Of a stretch of 64,000 bases of DNA, positions 35,548 through 49,796 are shown in pieces. Position 1 is the stretch's first letter, and every line of letters begins with the position of its first letter. Origin of the DNA: Cycas panzhihuaensis (taxonomy: Eukaryota > Cycadophyta). The notes beneath the pieces were generated by a model, which saw only the letters and a program-made list of their open reading frames with translations, did not search any database and was not told the origin of the DNA. The stretch covers positions 131,695,741 through 131,759,740 of the forward strand of contig CM041465.1 in the NCBI GenBank assembly GCA_023213395.1, read 5' to 3'. The position numbers and the translations under genes were made by a program.

Positions 35548-38405
35548 TTAAAATCAATTAATTAAAAGATTTCAATGGTGAGAATCTCAGAGCAATTAAT
35601 TATAAATTTTAATGGTCAAAATCTGAAAACCTGCAAACTAGCCTTCAAATTAGCCCTGTAACGCCAGAAACACCGTGAAAAACATGTTTTCCCATTACAA
35701 AAACCAATAATTTTGTTCTTTTCTTTAGGGAGGGAGTCTATTTGCATTGCTGATAGAAGATAGATATTAATGCTACCAGTACTCTCACTGTAAAACCATG
35801 CCACGGTGGGGAATCGGTGTGTTCGGCGAGGAAGACAGGAAAGGAAGGTCGTGAGATCGAATGTACAGGGCTTGCTTAACAGTAACGCAACCCATGTTTT
35901 TCTATTTCACGTCATAGGCCTCCACACCCAACTTGGATCTATCAAAATTTTGGTTAACCATAGTTTTTTTAGAGTGCAAAAATATGAACAGTGTGGATGA
36001 TTCCGTCTTTTCTTTGTTTTTCCAAATAATTCCTTAGTCGGAAACTTTTGATTTTACAATTGATTCCACAACTTCAGAAATGTCGATTAGAATTTTATTA
36101 TTAGACGGAGATTATGTTGCAATATTTGAATGTATGGCTCTGCCGTTGCAAGATACGCATCTAGAGGGTTGTTAAATGTGCTCCTGCGGATGGTGTGTAA
36201 TAATTACATTTTAAGTTCGTTTTCAGTTTAAGATAACATGTGTTCAGAGTATCCGACTTGTGTGCTTCACAACGTCCATAGCTTTCACATTGGAGAGCCA
36301 CTGCAGTATCAATGCCAAGGTGATTGTTTATTGCTCTGATTGGAATTTGGCCTAAGCTGTCTGCCAAAACTATGAAGAATTTGGCTTTTATGGTCTGAAA
36401 ATCACAATTATAACCTTTTCATATGTAAAAATTTAACAAGGAGTGGTACCTACAAGCAAACTTTATCAAATCTATTAATTGCACATGGATGAAACCATCG
36501 ACAAAATTTACACAAGTGTACGGTGCAAAGCTATACCCTTTATATTATGTAGGTAATCGAATGTCAACCCCCTTGGTTTTGCAAACTACAATTTGTGCCT
36601 AAGAAAAGCATTTCACATTGGCGACTTGGTCATGCTATTTGTGACAAATTTGATTAGGGCTCCTTTGGACGTCCATTTATATGTTGTGGACTAGAGATAA
36701 ACACTATAAACTATCGTTAATACCTCAAATCATAAGACTATAATTCTTTTCAACATTGTGGGGAAAACAACCATTAATTTTAAAGTGTATTTAAAGCTAG
36801 TATGTAGCATTTACAATCTACAATGATGTTAAGATGTTGGAACATGCATATTCAAACTATAATTACATCTTAAAATATTCAAGGAAGAGAGAAAAGGGTA
36901 TTGCAATCTTAATTATTAGTTTATTTGGCATCTAAAATTTTAATCATAGTTTTTGTTTTTAAATGATTATAATTGAATTAAAATTAAATCTCTTTATAAG
37001 CCATTACTAAGTGATCAATAAGAGATTTTATAAATCCCAAAATTGTAATCTTGATCCTTTGAAATGTTATAATACATTCCACAACTATTGAAAGCATTTT
37101 AGTTCTTTGATGCACTACAAAATATGGAGCATTTGATGTCAATATAGACACTATATATGTTGCACTTTCAATGAAGGCTCAATAAGAGACATGGCGAAAC
37201 TTTGCAAGATTTCTTCTTATATATAAAATAATAAAAGGGCCTATTGTTAATTAAGACAAGCTTGTATAGTTTGTGTATTTCAAAGTTAGCATCTTATCCA
37301 AAACTATATTATGTTAACAATGTGAAAAAGCATTATCTAGTTATGTATCATGAAGGCTTGTTTCCCTCATAAATTATTGACACTATAAATACCTAATACC
37401 AAACTTGAACTTACTGTCATTGAAACAATTTGAAGACTTCAAGGAGCACTAAATATGTTTATTGAATTAACCATATTAAGTAGAGTTTTGAGAATGGAGC
37501 ATTATAATTTCGATGCAATTGAAGGGCATTTTATATAATAAATAAACTACTTGCACCTTTAGATTGAAAATATGACTTATAGATTGGTCATCCAACTATA
37601 TTATTTAATTCAACAATAATCACTTATTCTATTTTATTTTGAATTCAAATTGTGACTTGTGAATTGAATGAATTTAGAAGTTGATTTTATTTACCTCTTT
37701 AAATTTTATTTTTCTTAACAACTTATTATATATGAGCTTATTAAACCAAATAATTCAATAATGGATTTACCTCGCTTATGCTATGGTTTCATCAATTATG
37801 CGATGTTTTGCTTTAATAATAACTTTTTGTGCTATAGGAAATAAACCTCAGATATAGTGAAGATGCATATTGACAATGCTTTTGAAGTGAAACTACTTGC
37901 ACCATCTCTCACATAATGGTAGGTTTTTATCTTCCCCACTTTCGTTAGTTTCCTATAATAGTAATAATAATTATAGTAGCATTTAACTAAACTTGAAATC
38001 TAAATTGTGAAGGAAAACAATCTTCTTATTGCAATGTATATGAAAAAACTTTAATAATTGCTTAATGATTTTAAATTTTATTAAGTTCATAATATATGGA
38101 GGATGGATTTTATTAAATCATTTCATAATTTCAACTTCTTCTTTTTTTTGGGTATGATGTCTTTTAAGAATTCTAGAAAGAGTTTCAAAACACCATGATA
38201 TGTATGCATTTATTTATTATTTTTAATTTTTTAAGCATTAGCTGTTATCTTATGTAATATTTTACTTCTTAATATTTGTTAATATATATTATATACTATA
38301 TATAGTTAGTGACACAATTTCCATAAATCTTTGAATTATTATATTTATGTGAATGTTTTTTTATAGCATTCTTGAGGATTTTTATGTTTCCAAAATATAA
38401 ATTCA
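35548..38405. other. Intergenic DNA upstream of the kelch-like gene
   Basis: Short frames (35,616-35,804 minus, 36,161-36,367 minus) have no recognisable domain. The first could be an upstream exon of the kelch-like gene, but no support was found. The rest is AT-rich without repeats that I can identify. Confidence 0.45.
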
Positions 38406-38409
38406 ATTA

Positions 38410-38669
38410 TATTTGATGTAAGTAATTATTTTTGTTACAATTAATATTCATATGTAGACAAATTACTAATAAGTCATAAGTTTGATAACAAGGGTCATTG
38501 GAGTTACGAAAGTCCTCAATGGACCTATGACATGTGTCAAGGGAGTTATGAGTCCTATTTTGGACTATTATTAATCCCATATTAATATCGTAACAAAGGT
38601 TGTATTGTATGTATAATGGAGATTCATTCTCAATGAATAAAAACAATTTAACAGTAAAATAATTCTACT
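38410..38669 (+). mobile_element. Possible copia-type or TRIM LTR remnant
   Basis: The block ends with TGTATTGTATGTATAATGGAGATTCATTCTCAATGAATAAAAAC and TTCTACT just before TGGTATTTATCC (38,670), a layout typical of short plant copia or TRIM LTR ends followed by a tRNA-Met primer site. The primer site matches only 7 of 12 bases, and the left border is not defined. Confidence 0.3.
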
Positions 38670-38681
38670 TGGTATTTATCC

Positions 38682-40300
38682 TCTATCTTGAATATTTTGG
38701 TTCCTTTTGATCATGGAAATCACATCCGTATCGAGGGGTCTTTGCAAGTTGATAATTAATTTTTCACTTGGAATGTTGGAGATAATTAGTCTATAGGTTT
38801 ATTTATTCAAAGATTATACCAATTGAATATAGATGGGCAAGAAGATAGAACATGCAAACGTGACCCTAGGATGGACTAGATGGGTGAGGAGAATCTGAGT
38901 AAGGAGGGGTGTAAACATATGGCCCTTGTGGGGCACTTGTGCATCTCTTATATGCAACTGTGGGGACAATAAATAAATTATTCACTAGACTAATCTAAAC
39001 ACAACATATAGGTATGTGTTATGTGATAGAAAAAGAAGAGAAATGAAAACAACCTAAAGAACAAATAAATGCTAACTATCAACTAAAAAGAACATATAGG
39101 CAAGTAAATGAAGCAATTATGCATTAGGCAAGAAGGCAAATTGAAAGCTAACTAAAGAGGCTTGAGATAATATCAATCAAAATAGTTGGTTAACACACTT
39201 ATAAATGCAAAATAACACACCAAATGCCTTCATTATATAAGAGGGTTAATCAAACATGAATGCTTCAAAAAATACTCTAATGTAACTATATGCCTATCTT
39301 ATGTAATTATACAAACCCTAGTAGACTGATCTGTCCTAACCCAAACTCCTACATGACCCTAAGATGATGGACGTAATGTATGAGAATGGGAAAAATGACT
39401 ACACAAGGTGAGAGGTATGAAGGAATTAAGACCATAAGATAGATATACCCATAGATAAGTTTGTGAGAATTCGTTAATACTAGCAATAGAAGGTAGTCCC
39501 GTAATGCCTACATCTAATTCCAATAAATTTTAGGCTCTTAAAAGGTAAAAAGGAAGAGGATATCACTCTCAATGGAATAAGTTTGTTAGATTATCCAAGC
39601 CCCACACATAAGCATGTGGTGAGGATAAGCACCCTTCACTAACCCATTCAAAACATGAATATGGAGGACTCGATGTACCTAAAGGCATAAGACTAGGTCT
39701 CTCGCCTGATGATGAATCCCAGGTAGAGAAATGCCAGCCCCCCTTATTAGCATAAGAATGGATCCTAATACTAAAAGAGACTAAGAGAGAAAATAGCAAA
39801 TAGTTTAAATGTAACTAATATATCATTTTGATTATATGCAAGGAGCAAACAATATAACCTACTAAACAAAAGTATAGCTCCATGGTTTTTAGGACTTAGA
39901 ATAAGTGCAAACCTCTTCCTCATTAAGTTTGTTAGAAGAGACATACCCAAAAGATGTAAATATGAATGTAGTATGTAAAAAGGAAAATTTTCTTTTAGAC
40001 CATCTTTTATTTATTTTATAAGCTTTTTTTTTTTTTGAAACAAAGTTCTATATGCAAGGTAGAGAGGAAGTGGGTAGTAATGAACAATCAATAAATAGTA
40101 GCTCTTTCCTATCCTTTTCTTTTCAAAGAAAATTACTAATAAAATAATACTTTTAAGCTTTTTCTTTGAAATTGAATCTATAAAAGAAGAGTTTTGGTAA
40201 ATACCTAGAATGGTATTCCAAATATCCAAACTTATTGCCTTTTTTAGTGCTTTTTATCTATTGTTTCATAAGTTACCAAAACAGTCAAAAGAGGATTAGG
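38682..40300. other. AT-rich DNA without a recognised feature
   Basis: No gene or element recognised. A 76-codon minus-strand frame (39,569-39,799) lacks any known motif. Confidence 0.5.
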
Positions 40301-40913
<613 letters not shown>

Positions 40914-41208
40914 TGAAAAGAGTGGATCTATCCTTTATCTCCATGCACTAAACACAAAGATAAACATGGGAGCAAAAGAGACTTGAGAGAAAGAGAGAAG
41001 CTCTCACAAAATGGGGAGGTAAGAATGAGCCTTTTCCATTGAGCTTTACTTTATTTTGAGAGAGGAGCATTAGAGTTAGGTGAAATAAAATTATACATAA
41101 TGTACATGAAAGTGCATTTTACTTAAGTGATCTTATTTAAAGTTCACTTAAAATCCTTTTTAGAAATAATCAACTAATATAATGACCTTGTGACATTAAC
41201 CCTTTTCA
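40914..41208 (-). mobile_element. Copia 3' LTR
   Basis: In minus orientation it starts TGAAAAGGGTTAATGTCAC and ends CTCTTTTCA, with TGAAAAG/CTTTTCA inverted ends. It is 295 bp and matches the 5' LTR at 48,223-48,508 along its length, with scattered substitutions and small indels. Confidence 0.92.
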
Positions 41209-41220
41209 ATCTCCCTTTTA
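41209..41220 (-). other. Copia polypurine tract
   Basis: The minus strand reads TAAAAGGGAGAT directly before the TG of the 3' LTR, the expected plus-strand primer position. Confidence 0.8.
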
Positions 41221-41640
41221 ATGGTAGAAGATCATTTCATCTTATTTTATTCTATCCTAGGAGGTCTTTATTTGAGCCTCTTACAAAGCAAACTACTATG
41301 ATACTTTATAGGAAACCCTCATGGGGAAGAAAACCCACAGATTTTCTAATCTACTAACCTGGCTCAGGTGACTCTTTAAATGAAGCCAGATAGCCAATCT
41401 GTATAATGAATTTTATAGTTGAAATCTACTAAGTCTCCATATACCATTTATTCATCCCCCATGCCCTTTCGAGTTTTCATAAGTTTTGATTTTCCAAAAT
41501 GATATAACCCTTATCCTTTCGCACCCACAAGGGGTTTTCATGAATGACATAGAGTAGAGACTTACTCTTGTCCTTCCGCGCCCATAAGGGATTTTCATAA
41601 ATGAGACAGAGGATGATGGTCCTATTATCATCTCCTTCAA
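41221..41640 (-). other. Copia region between RNase H and polypurine tract
   Basis: Untranslated 3' part of the element. It contains a short inner duplication: GCAC/GCGCCCA-x-AAGGGxTTTTCATxAATGA appears at about 41,520-41,545 and again at 41,578-41,604. No domain. Confidence 0.5.
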
Positions 41641-41669
41641 TCAATCAAAGATGGAGGCCCTAAGGATGA

Positions 41670-42110
41670 GTTTCTTTCAGAACTATTCAAACTTCACCCT
41701 CTTCAGTGGTTTGGTGAAGATATCATCCACTTGATCTACTGTGAGGCAGTACTCCGGTTGAATTATACCATCATGAACTAGTTCTCTACTCCTATGGACT
41801 TTTATACTTATATGTTCTAGATGATCATGAAATACAAGATTTTATCCATTTAGATTGTAGATCGATTATCTACATGTAAGCTAGTAGAACTCGTTTGGGT
41901 GGCATTTAATATATTTAATAATTTTCTAAGCCATATCACCTCTTTATTTGTCTCAAGCATCAATATATTCACTGCTAGTTGAGTCTACAACTATCTTCTG
42001 CCATCTAGATCTCCATGATATTGGTGCTGTTCCAAGAAATATTACATACCTAGACGTAGATCTTCCCTGTCTTTATCTCCGCAAAGTTTGAGTCCTGTAT
42101 GCATAAAGTT
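41670..42110 (-). pseudogene. Copia RNase H
   Basis: The minus-strand reading contains ISWRSRWQKIVVDSTSSEYID near 42,020-41,955, the usual S-W-x-S-x-x-Q and S-x-x-E-Y motifs. It ends with EYCLTVDQVDDIFTKPLK near 41,755-41,695, the canonical copia C-terminus. Stops lie between the two. Confidence 0.88.
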
Positions 42111-43020
42111 TAAATTCTACATTAGGTTCATATAATGCATCATATTTGTTAGTCATCTTCGTATAACTTAATACTGATTATAGCTTGCCGCTGATTCCGC
42201 TTAAGATTTGTCATGAATCTTGCAAGAACATTGATAAGTGTGCAATATCCTGCCTTGTGTTGGTAGTATAGATGAGACTACCCACAAGTTACCTATAGAG
42301 TGTTATGTCTCCCTTCGTATTGTCACCATCAGTTTAGAGTTTAATATTAGGTTCCATAGGTGTATCCACTAGCTAAACACCTTCTAACTTAAACTTTGTT
42401 AGAAGATCATTGATATATTTTCTTGGGAGAGAAAGATTTTGACATTCTTTTGAGTTACTCAATTCCCAAGTAATATTTCATCAACCCGAGGTCGATAATT
42501 CAAAGTTTTAGTAAGGTCCTTCTTTAGTTGGCCGACACTGCTCACTATTCCCTGTTATTAGCATATCATCCACAAAGATTAAAAGGTAAGTAACTTTATC
42601 ATTTTGGCACTTGATGAATAATGTTGCATCAATATCTCGATAGTCATAAACCTCATATCTAAGTTATCTCATTCTTTTAGACAACTTGGTAAACCAAGCA
42701 CGGGGTTTGCTTTAGGCCATACAAGGACTTTTGAGCCTACAAACCTTATGCTTCGACTAACAATCTTACATCCTTATGGTTAGTAATATAAATTTTTTTA
42801 AGGTCCCCATTAAGAAATATGATCTTAACATCGAATTGGTAGATTTTCTAACCTTGTTGAGTAGCCAAGGCTATAAGAGTTCGATCAGTAGGCCACTTAA
42901 TTATAGAAGTAAAGATTTTAGTGTAGTCGATGCCTTCCCTTTGTGTTAATCCCTTTGCTACTAAGCTCGCCTTTATGTTTTTCTAGGATGCCATCCGATC
43001 AGACTTATTTTTAACATCCA
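42111..43020 (-). pseudogene. Copia reverse transcriptase
   Basis: The minus-strand reading has GLTQREGIDYTKIFTSII (about 42,958-42,905), QFDVKIIFLNGDLKKIYI (about 42,840-42,785), LLIFVDDMLITG (about 42,590-42,552, catalytic Asp pair kept) and LVGSLIYTTNTRQDIA (about 42,300-42,250). This is the full copia RT order. Numerous stops and frameshifts interrupt it. Confidence 0.92.
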
Positions 43021-43479
43021 TTTATTTTAAACTATGTTTATTCCAAGTGGTAGAGAAACAAGTTCCTATGTACTATTCTTGATAAGAAATTGGTACTCTT
43101 TGTTCATGGCATTTCTCTAAGCTATATGCTTTATAGCTTCTTAGTACATTAGGGGCTCTTTATTAAGAGCAAGATGCAGTTCTATTAGTTCAAGCTCAAT
43201 GGAAAGTGATTCATACATCCTCGTTTCATGGGCACTTCTAGGCCATTTGCCTACCCCATCCGATCATATATCCTTATGTAGGTATTTCATGAAAACCTCA
43301 AGTTGGGAATGAGGTTTCATTTCCACGGCCTCTTGGTCTTCATTTTGATCTTGAAAATGATCATGTAAAATGTTTGGCACGAAGGAAGTTGACGATGTTG
43401 GAGAAGATGGGCCAGCCATAGATGTTGGAGAAGATGATCCTTCTACTATAGCTTTGCCTTTGTCAACTTAGCTATTCAC

Positions 43480-44560
43480 AAATGATGGTGCTGGATGTGT
43501 ACGTATTGGCTAGGAGTCACAACTTGTATCCTTCGAGGCTCTATTGTCAGATTCCAAGATTTTGAGAAACTGTTGAGCATCTCCCCCCTAAATTTTAGAA
43601 TCTGGACATCAAATTTAGTAGCATCATTAAATCGATATGAAGGCATCTTGGAGTTAAGTCTGAGTAATTGATCTTCAGTCTCCACAAAGATAACATCTCT
43701 AATGATGATAATTTTGTACTATGAAAGTATAAAAACCTTATACCCATTTTTGTCCATAGGGTATGTAACAAATATACCTTTGAGGGCTCTATCTTAGAGC
43801 TTGTTTCTGTGTTCCTCCAAAATATGAGCATAACAAGTAAAGCCAAAAATTTTAAAGTGGGAGATAAAGGGGGTTTATCCATACCAAATTTCATGCGGAG
43901 AGGGGCTAAGCTTGGAGCGACTAACAGTGTTGATGTAATACATGACATTCTAGATAGCCTCAGCCCAAAGATAGGCATGGATATTCTTATATACTAGCAT
44001 AGTATGAGCCATATTTATACACTTGGCAACTCTATTTTACTAGGGTATACTTACAATAGTGATCTGATGTTTGATTCCATATTGACGTAGGTATGATTCA
44101 AACTTATTAAATATATACTCGCTACCATCACGGCCTTAAGTATTTTGATCTCGAATCTAGATTCATTTTCCATGGGCCTTGAAAGCTTGAAACATAGAAA
44201 AGCTTCATCTTTCTTCGCAAGAAAAGCAACTCATACTTTCTTGGTAAAATCATCAATAAAAGTAATATAGTTCCACTTCTATTTAAGAGAATGGATGGGC
44301 ATAAGACTGTATATATCTGAGTGTACAAGCTACAAAGGTTGGCTAGATTTCCACTGACTATGAGGAAAGGGTTGACTTTGAGATTTGAAATGATACATGC
44401 TTCGTGATTAAGGGCTTAGAGGAGAGCCTAGGCATACTAGGAAGATTGGCATGTAGTTCTCTTAAATGATCAATTTGATATGGCCCATATAAGCATACTA
44501 TAAGGCCGCTTGGGATAACTTTTGTAGGGTCATGGTTGTGGTAAAAGCTGAGTCATCATT
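43480..44560 (-). pseudogene. Copia integrase
   Basis: The core is readable at about 44,130-43,870: FNKFESYLRQYGIKHQIT, then NRVAKCINMAHTML, HAYLWAEAI and MYYINTVSRSKLSP. In active copia integrases the second stretch has a catalytic Glu after Val-Ala; here it is Lys. FVTYPMDKNGYKVF and RDVIFVETEDQ (43,780-43,675) belong to the C-terminal part. An open frame at 43,595-43,978 is a shifted reading of the same region. Confidence 0.85.
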
Positions 44561-45099
44561 AACATAGTTAGTTTTACAGGATGGTCACCAATTAGGTGAA
44601 AAAAGTTTGCTATTAAGAATTTCTTATAATCACAAAGATTTAAAGGAGGGTGAATGACGTAAAGAGTTTGATTATTTGTAGTTACACTTAGATCAAATCC
44701 ATAAGAGACAAGGGTAGATAGGGAGAGAAGGTTCTACTCCAGAGAAGAAATATATAAAACATCAACAAGGGTAAAATCTAGAAGGCCTGGGAGTTTCAAA
44801 CAAACAGTTCCAAGTCCTTCGACTAGTTGAGATGATTTATTATCTGTGTACAACACCATGAACTTCAGAGTCAAAATCCTAAAAGAACCGGCAATGACAA
44901 GTCATGTGTTGTGTTGCTCTAGTATCCATGATCTAAGATGAAGTATTTGAGGTGGCACTATTTGCAACTTCAAGTGGTAAAATAAAAGTGAATAAATATA
45001 GCCACAATGAGCCTCAATATACTTAATGGATCTATCAACAACATTTGATGAAGTGGTCCCAATTCTTTAAATGTGTGTATGAGTAAATTGTATTCCACT
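44561..45099 (-). pseudogene. Copia gag-integrase junction, expected protease region
   Basis: The protease should lie here, between gag and integrase. A reading with AL-x-S-x-x-W-I-x-D-T-x-A-type content was looked for. ATSNTSSWIMDT-like residues are partly readable near 44,960-44,915, but the D-S-G box is not intact. Frames are heavily broken. Confidence 0.5.
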
Positions 45100-46128
45100 A
45101 AAAGCATCTTCAAAAGAAGTATTATCAACATTGTGTATACTATGGCACTATTGATATCTCGTAGTTTGTTGGTGGAGTTCTATAATTTTTGACATAATGT
45201 CCTTTTCTATTATACCTTTGGCACATAATTGTTTAATTTCTAGTTCCATAAGAAGTATTAGGCTGGTTGAATTATTTTTTATTACTTGATCTAGGTCCAT
45301 ATTGATTATTTTAGCCTTGGCCTTGAGATTATTTTTGTTGGAGTTGAGGACCCTATTGACCAAGAGGATGTTGTCCTTATTATTTACCTCTTCCTCTTCC
45401 ATGGGAATTACCACCTCCGCAAGAGTATTAACCTTGATTTTTAGTATAACAAAGTTCTTCCACTTCGAAAGCAACATCAGTTGGATCTGATATTATGGAA
45501 AAGTTGGTATCAAAGGTCTTATCAAATTTAATGAACTTATGAGCAAGAGCATCAAAGTTTAGGGTCTTCAAAATGCCACTAGATTGAAGATTTACTAATA
45601 GATTTTGTAATCAAGGATATGGAGATATGACCTGATTAAGAAAGCCCATGTAATGCATCGAGTTTTATAATCTTTATTAATAGCTTACTTGATTAGACTT
45701 AAGATTGATTTTCTTACTTGCATATCCTTTTTGTATTTTTAATTTGTTCATCTTTAAAGACTAAGTGAACAAATTCTATGCTCGATTTAGTGTCAAAGTT
45801 CTTCTTAAGAACTCAGAACTTTCCATGTCAGATCATATATAGCTTCATCAATGAGATTATGAAGGAATAATCGCTGACAAGAAGTGTCCCCGCATAAATT
45901 TTATCATTATTAAGTTTCCATTGGTATTTAGTTGCTTTTAGTGGGAGTAGTTGAGCACCTCCTCCAAAGCATCCAAGGTAGCTGTAGCTACAATAAATTT
46001 TGTAGGTTACAAGTGATCTCTCCAAAGACCTTCATACTTTGTAGCATTTCTGATACTAGTGAACCGCATGTCCCAATTTTCTTTTCTTTTTAGAATACAG
46101 TTCACATTTTATTTGAACTGTGAAGGCA
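45100..46128 (-). pseudogene. Copia gag
   Basis: A plausible start is the ATG at about 46,128 (MPSQFK, then a stop), followed by ENWDMRFTSIRNATKYEGLW, typical of a copia gag N-terminus. A zinc knuckle at about 45,224-45,183 reads C-Q-R-Y-N-R-K-G-H-Y-V-K-N-Y: the first Cys, Gly and His stay, while the second and last Cys are Tyr. Both Cys-to-Tyr changes fit G-to-A transitions in the coding strand. Several stops. Confidence 0.78.
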
Positions 46129-48210
46129 TGGTATCTTTTGAAAAGGGAAGAGATAAATAAGGGATTATAAAAGTGATAACAATAAATGACTAATCATTAT
46201 TTACAAAATAAGAGATGTAATGAAGTAGTGTAACATAAGGAAGAAGTGAGAATGGTTGCTCAAAGATAAAGGGAGTAACTTAGAGAAAAGTCACCAATAC
46301 TTGTGACAAATATTAACTTGACGCAGTAGGAATATAAGTAGCACTATGATGAAAATTGGCCACTAACACTTGTGGTAAATATTAACCTGACGAATGTTAG
46401 GATATGAGAAGTACTATGGCGATGGAAATTGGCCACTAATAATTGTGGTAAATATTAACCTCGATATGAAGGAATATGAGAAGCACCATGATCGTGATTA
46501 CACTATAGGATCACTTTTACAACAAGTAAGGATCAAAGTACAAGATTATAGGCCAATATACAAGTTATCACCACCGGTGTACATAACTTGAAACTCAAAT
46601 ATAAGATGAGAATCAACCCAATAACCCCTAAATTATGTCCAACATATAGTTGAGGTTATTGAAGGATGCCTAAGCTTCTAATAGAAATTAAGTTGGCCTT
46701 CACCATGATACTTGAATCAGGTCGTGATGAAATCCAAGTCAGTAGCAGAGCCTTGTGTACTTCAACTCTCATCCGCTTCCTAATGAGCAACTATATACCT
46801 CCTCTGAAAAGAGTGCGCTACATATAACAATGGCCAGTGATGGATATTAAATTAGGTATATTTTAATTTTTGTATTAAAGTTTCAGGGGCTTTTTCCGGG
46901 TTGATTATCGTGATGATCCCGATTGAGGCATGACAGTATAACTAACCAAACCTCACCAATATTCTCGTTGAGTGCATCCCCAACTTAAACCCATACCTCA
47001 TTTATGACACGACATTCTTCCAACCAAAGGTATCTCAAACCTTAAGTGAGTGCATGGAATAAAGTACAAGATAATGGAAAATAGCAGTCGTGATGGCTCC
47101 TTTTAGAAGAGTAAAAAGGATTATTAAATTTACATCAAACATACATTTAACTCCAAAATAGAATGCCTCGAGTGTCTTTAGAGTGCTTACTTGAAGTGAT
47201 TTTGGAAAGGATCAAATGTAATGCTGCAATAATTGAGCAAATACACTAGATATCGCTTTGATCCAAGTGTTTTTTACTTACTTTTAATACCGGCTTTTAA
47301 GCCTTATAAAAAGAAGGAAGAAAATTTCTTCACCTTTTTTTTTCAATACAAAAAAATAGTCTTCTTTGAAACCAAGAATAACTTTTTCCCATGATAAATG
47401 AAATATTGTGTCAATTTTTGTATCGCAAACTAGACTCATAACTTCATCTTTAGAAGTGGAATCTGTGTCCAAATGAGTTCTAAAAATATTTTTCTAGTCC
47501 TTATAAAGTTAAGAGAGTATATTTTTCCATAATTTTTACTAAAATAATTATTGTTCACTAAACAATAATAACTTCTCTATAATGACATCAAATTAGGTGA
47601 TGATTTTTATGCTAAAAAGTAAACTCAAAGTTCTCATCTTGATAATTAGAATTAGGTCAATTGGATCTCTGTGAGAAGATTTTGCACACTATGAATTCTA
47701 AAAAGTAATTTATTTCTACGGTAAATTTTAGCTTGCTAATATCTCATTAATACATGATACCATATGAAACTTTTTATTTTTATTTATGATCAAAGATCCC
47801 AATATGGGCAATGTGAGAGTATACAATGATGGATATTTAAATGGGGCCTAGCTCTAAATTATTTAAAAGAATCGCAAAGCCCTTATAATTATTCTTCTAA
47901 AAAGTTAGAAATCTTTAAAATTGCAGATTTCCCTTAAATGGAAAAAAAAGGGAAAGAAAGAAGAAGAATGAGATAGCATAAATGGCCACCAAAGGATCGA
48001 ACTTTATGGGCCTTACAACTCCTTCTCTATCATGCTTCTAAGCACCCATAAAGAAAGAGAATGGGAAAGTAAATAATACAAAATATTCTAGTGATAATAA
48101 CTTAAAAATATTTCTAAATCTACTTTCACAATCTCCTTCACCACATGGATAATGGGGAGAAGGAAGTGATGGCTCCATTGCAAGTAAAAGTGAGGAATAT
48201 AAAGGAAGCA
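46129..48210 (-). other. Long copia leader
   Basis: About 2.1 kb between the primer site and the gag start without a recognised frame. It holds a tandem repeat at 46,292-46,505. Such length is large for a copia leader and may include later insertions. Confidence 0.6.
46292..46505. repeat. Three tandem units of about 70 bp in the copia leader
   Basis: CACCAATACTTGTGAC at 46,292, CACTAACACTTGTGG at 46,361 and CACTAATAATTGTGG at 46,434 each start a unit with AATATTAACxT and ATATGAGAAG/ATATAAGTAG further on. Periods are 69 and 73 bp. Confidence 0.8.
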
Positions 48211-48222
48211 AGCCTGATACCA
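48211..48222 (-). other. Copia primer-binding site (initiator tRNA-Met type)
   Basis: The minus strand reads TGGTATCAGGCT directly after the CA that ends the 5' LTR. The first nine bases match the common plant copia primer site. Confidence 0.9.
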
Positions 48223-48508
48223 TGAAAAGAGTAGATCTATCCTTCATTTCCATGCACTAAACACAAAGGCAAAGGAGTAGAGAGACTCGAGAAAGAGAGA
48301 ATCTCACAAAATCGGGAGGTAAGAATGAGCCTCTCGAATCCTTTACTTTATATTGGAAAGAGGGAGCATTAGAGTTAGGTAAAATGAAATTACATATAAT
48401 GTACATGAAAGTGTATTTCACTGCATGATCTAATTTGCAAAGTTCACTTAAGACCCTTTTTAGAAATAATCAACCAATGTAACGACCTTGTGATATTAAC
48501 CCTTTTCG
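48223..48508 (-). mobile_element. Copia 5' LTR
   Basis: It is 286 bp, with the same ends as the 3' LTR except that its outer TG has become CG (CGAAAAGGG). It shares long blocks with 40,914-41,208, for example the ATGTACATGAAAGTG segment and the GAGCATTAGAGTTAGGT segment. Confidence 0.92.
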
Positions 48509-48540
48509 TATACATACACACACGTATGTATATATATATA

Positions 48541-48688
48541 CCATAAATCTTATCTCTTTTATTAATTTCTACTTTATGGTTTTATTTAAATCTTTGAACT
48601 TCTATAACAAACCCAGTTGTACAAAACCTCCCTTCATTTCCTCTTAACTATTGTAGTAGAATCTTTATGTTAAGAGTCTTTATACATC

Positions 48689-48690
<2 letters not shown>
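48541..48690 (+). repeat. Dispersed repeat, copy B (copia leader-like)
   Basis: Matches 31,590-31,737 in the same orientation, including TTTAAATCTTTGAACTT and CCTCTTAACTATT. It starts right after the short microsatellite next to the copia 5' LTR and ends in a TA microsatellite, where copy A continues with unrelated sequence. Confidence 0.7.

Positions 48691-49796
<1,106 letters not shown>

Larger units (their letters stand above)
40914..48508 (-). mobile_element. Ty1/copia retrotransposon, structurally complete, inactive
   Basis: Two LTRs of about 290 bp flank 7.0 kb that encodes, on the minus strand, gag, integrase, RT and RNase H in copia order. Primer site and polypurine tract are in place. 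The LTRs are about 85-90% alike by eye, so the insertion is old. The polyprotein has many stops and frameshifts. Target-site duplication could not be confirmed because both flanks are microsatellite. Confidence 0.9.

Noticed and set aside
35616-36367. Short minus-strand frames upstream of the kelch-like gene as extra exons
   Set aside because: No splice-site logic or domain continuity could be shown by eye.
43809-43997. Plus-strand 62-codon frame in the copia element
   Set aside because: Opposite strand of a clearly recognised integrase core.
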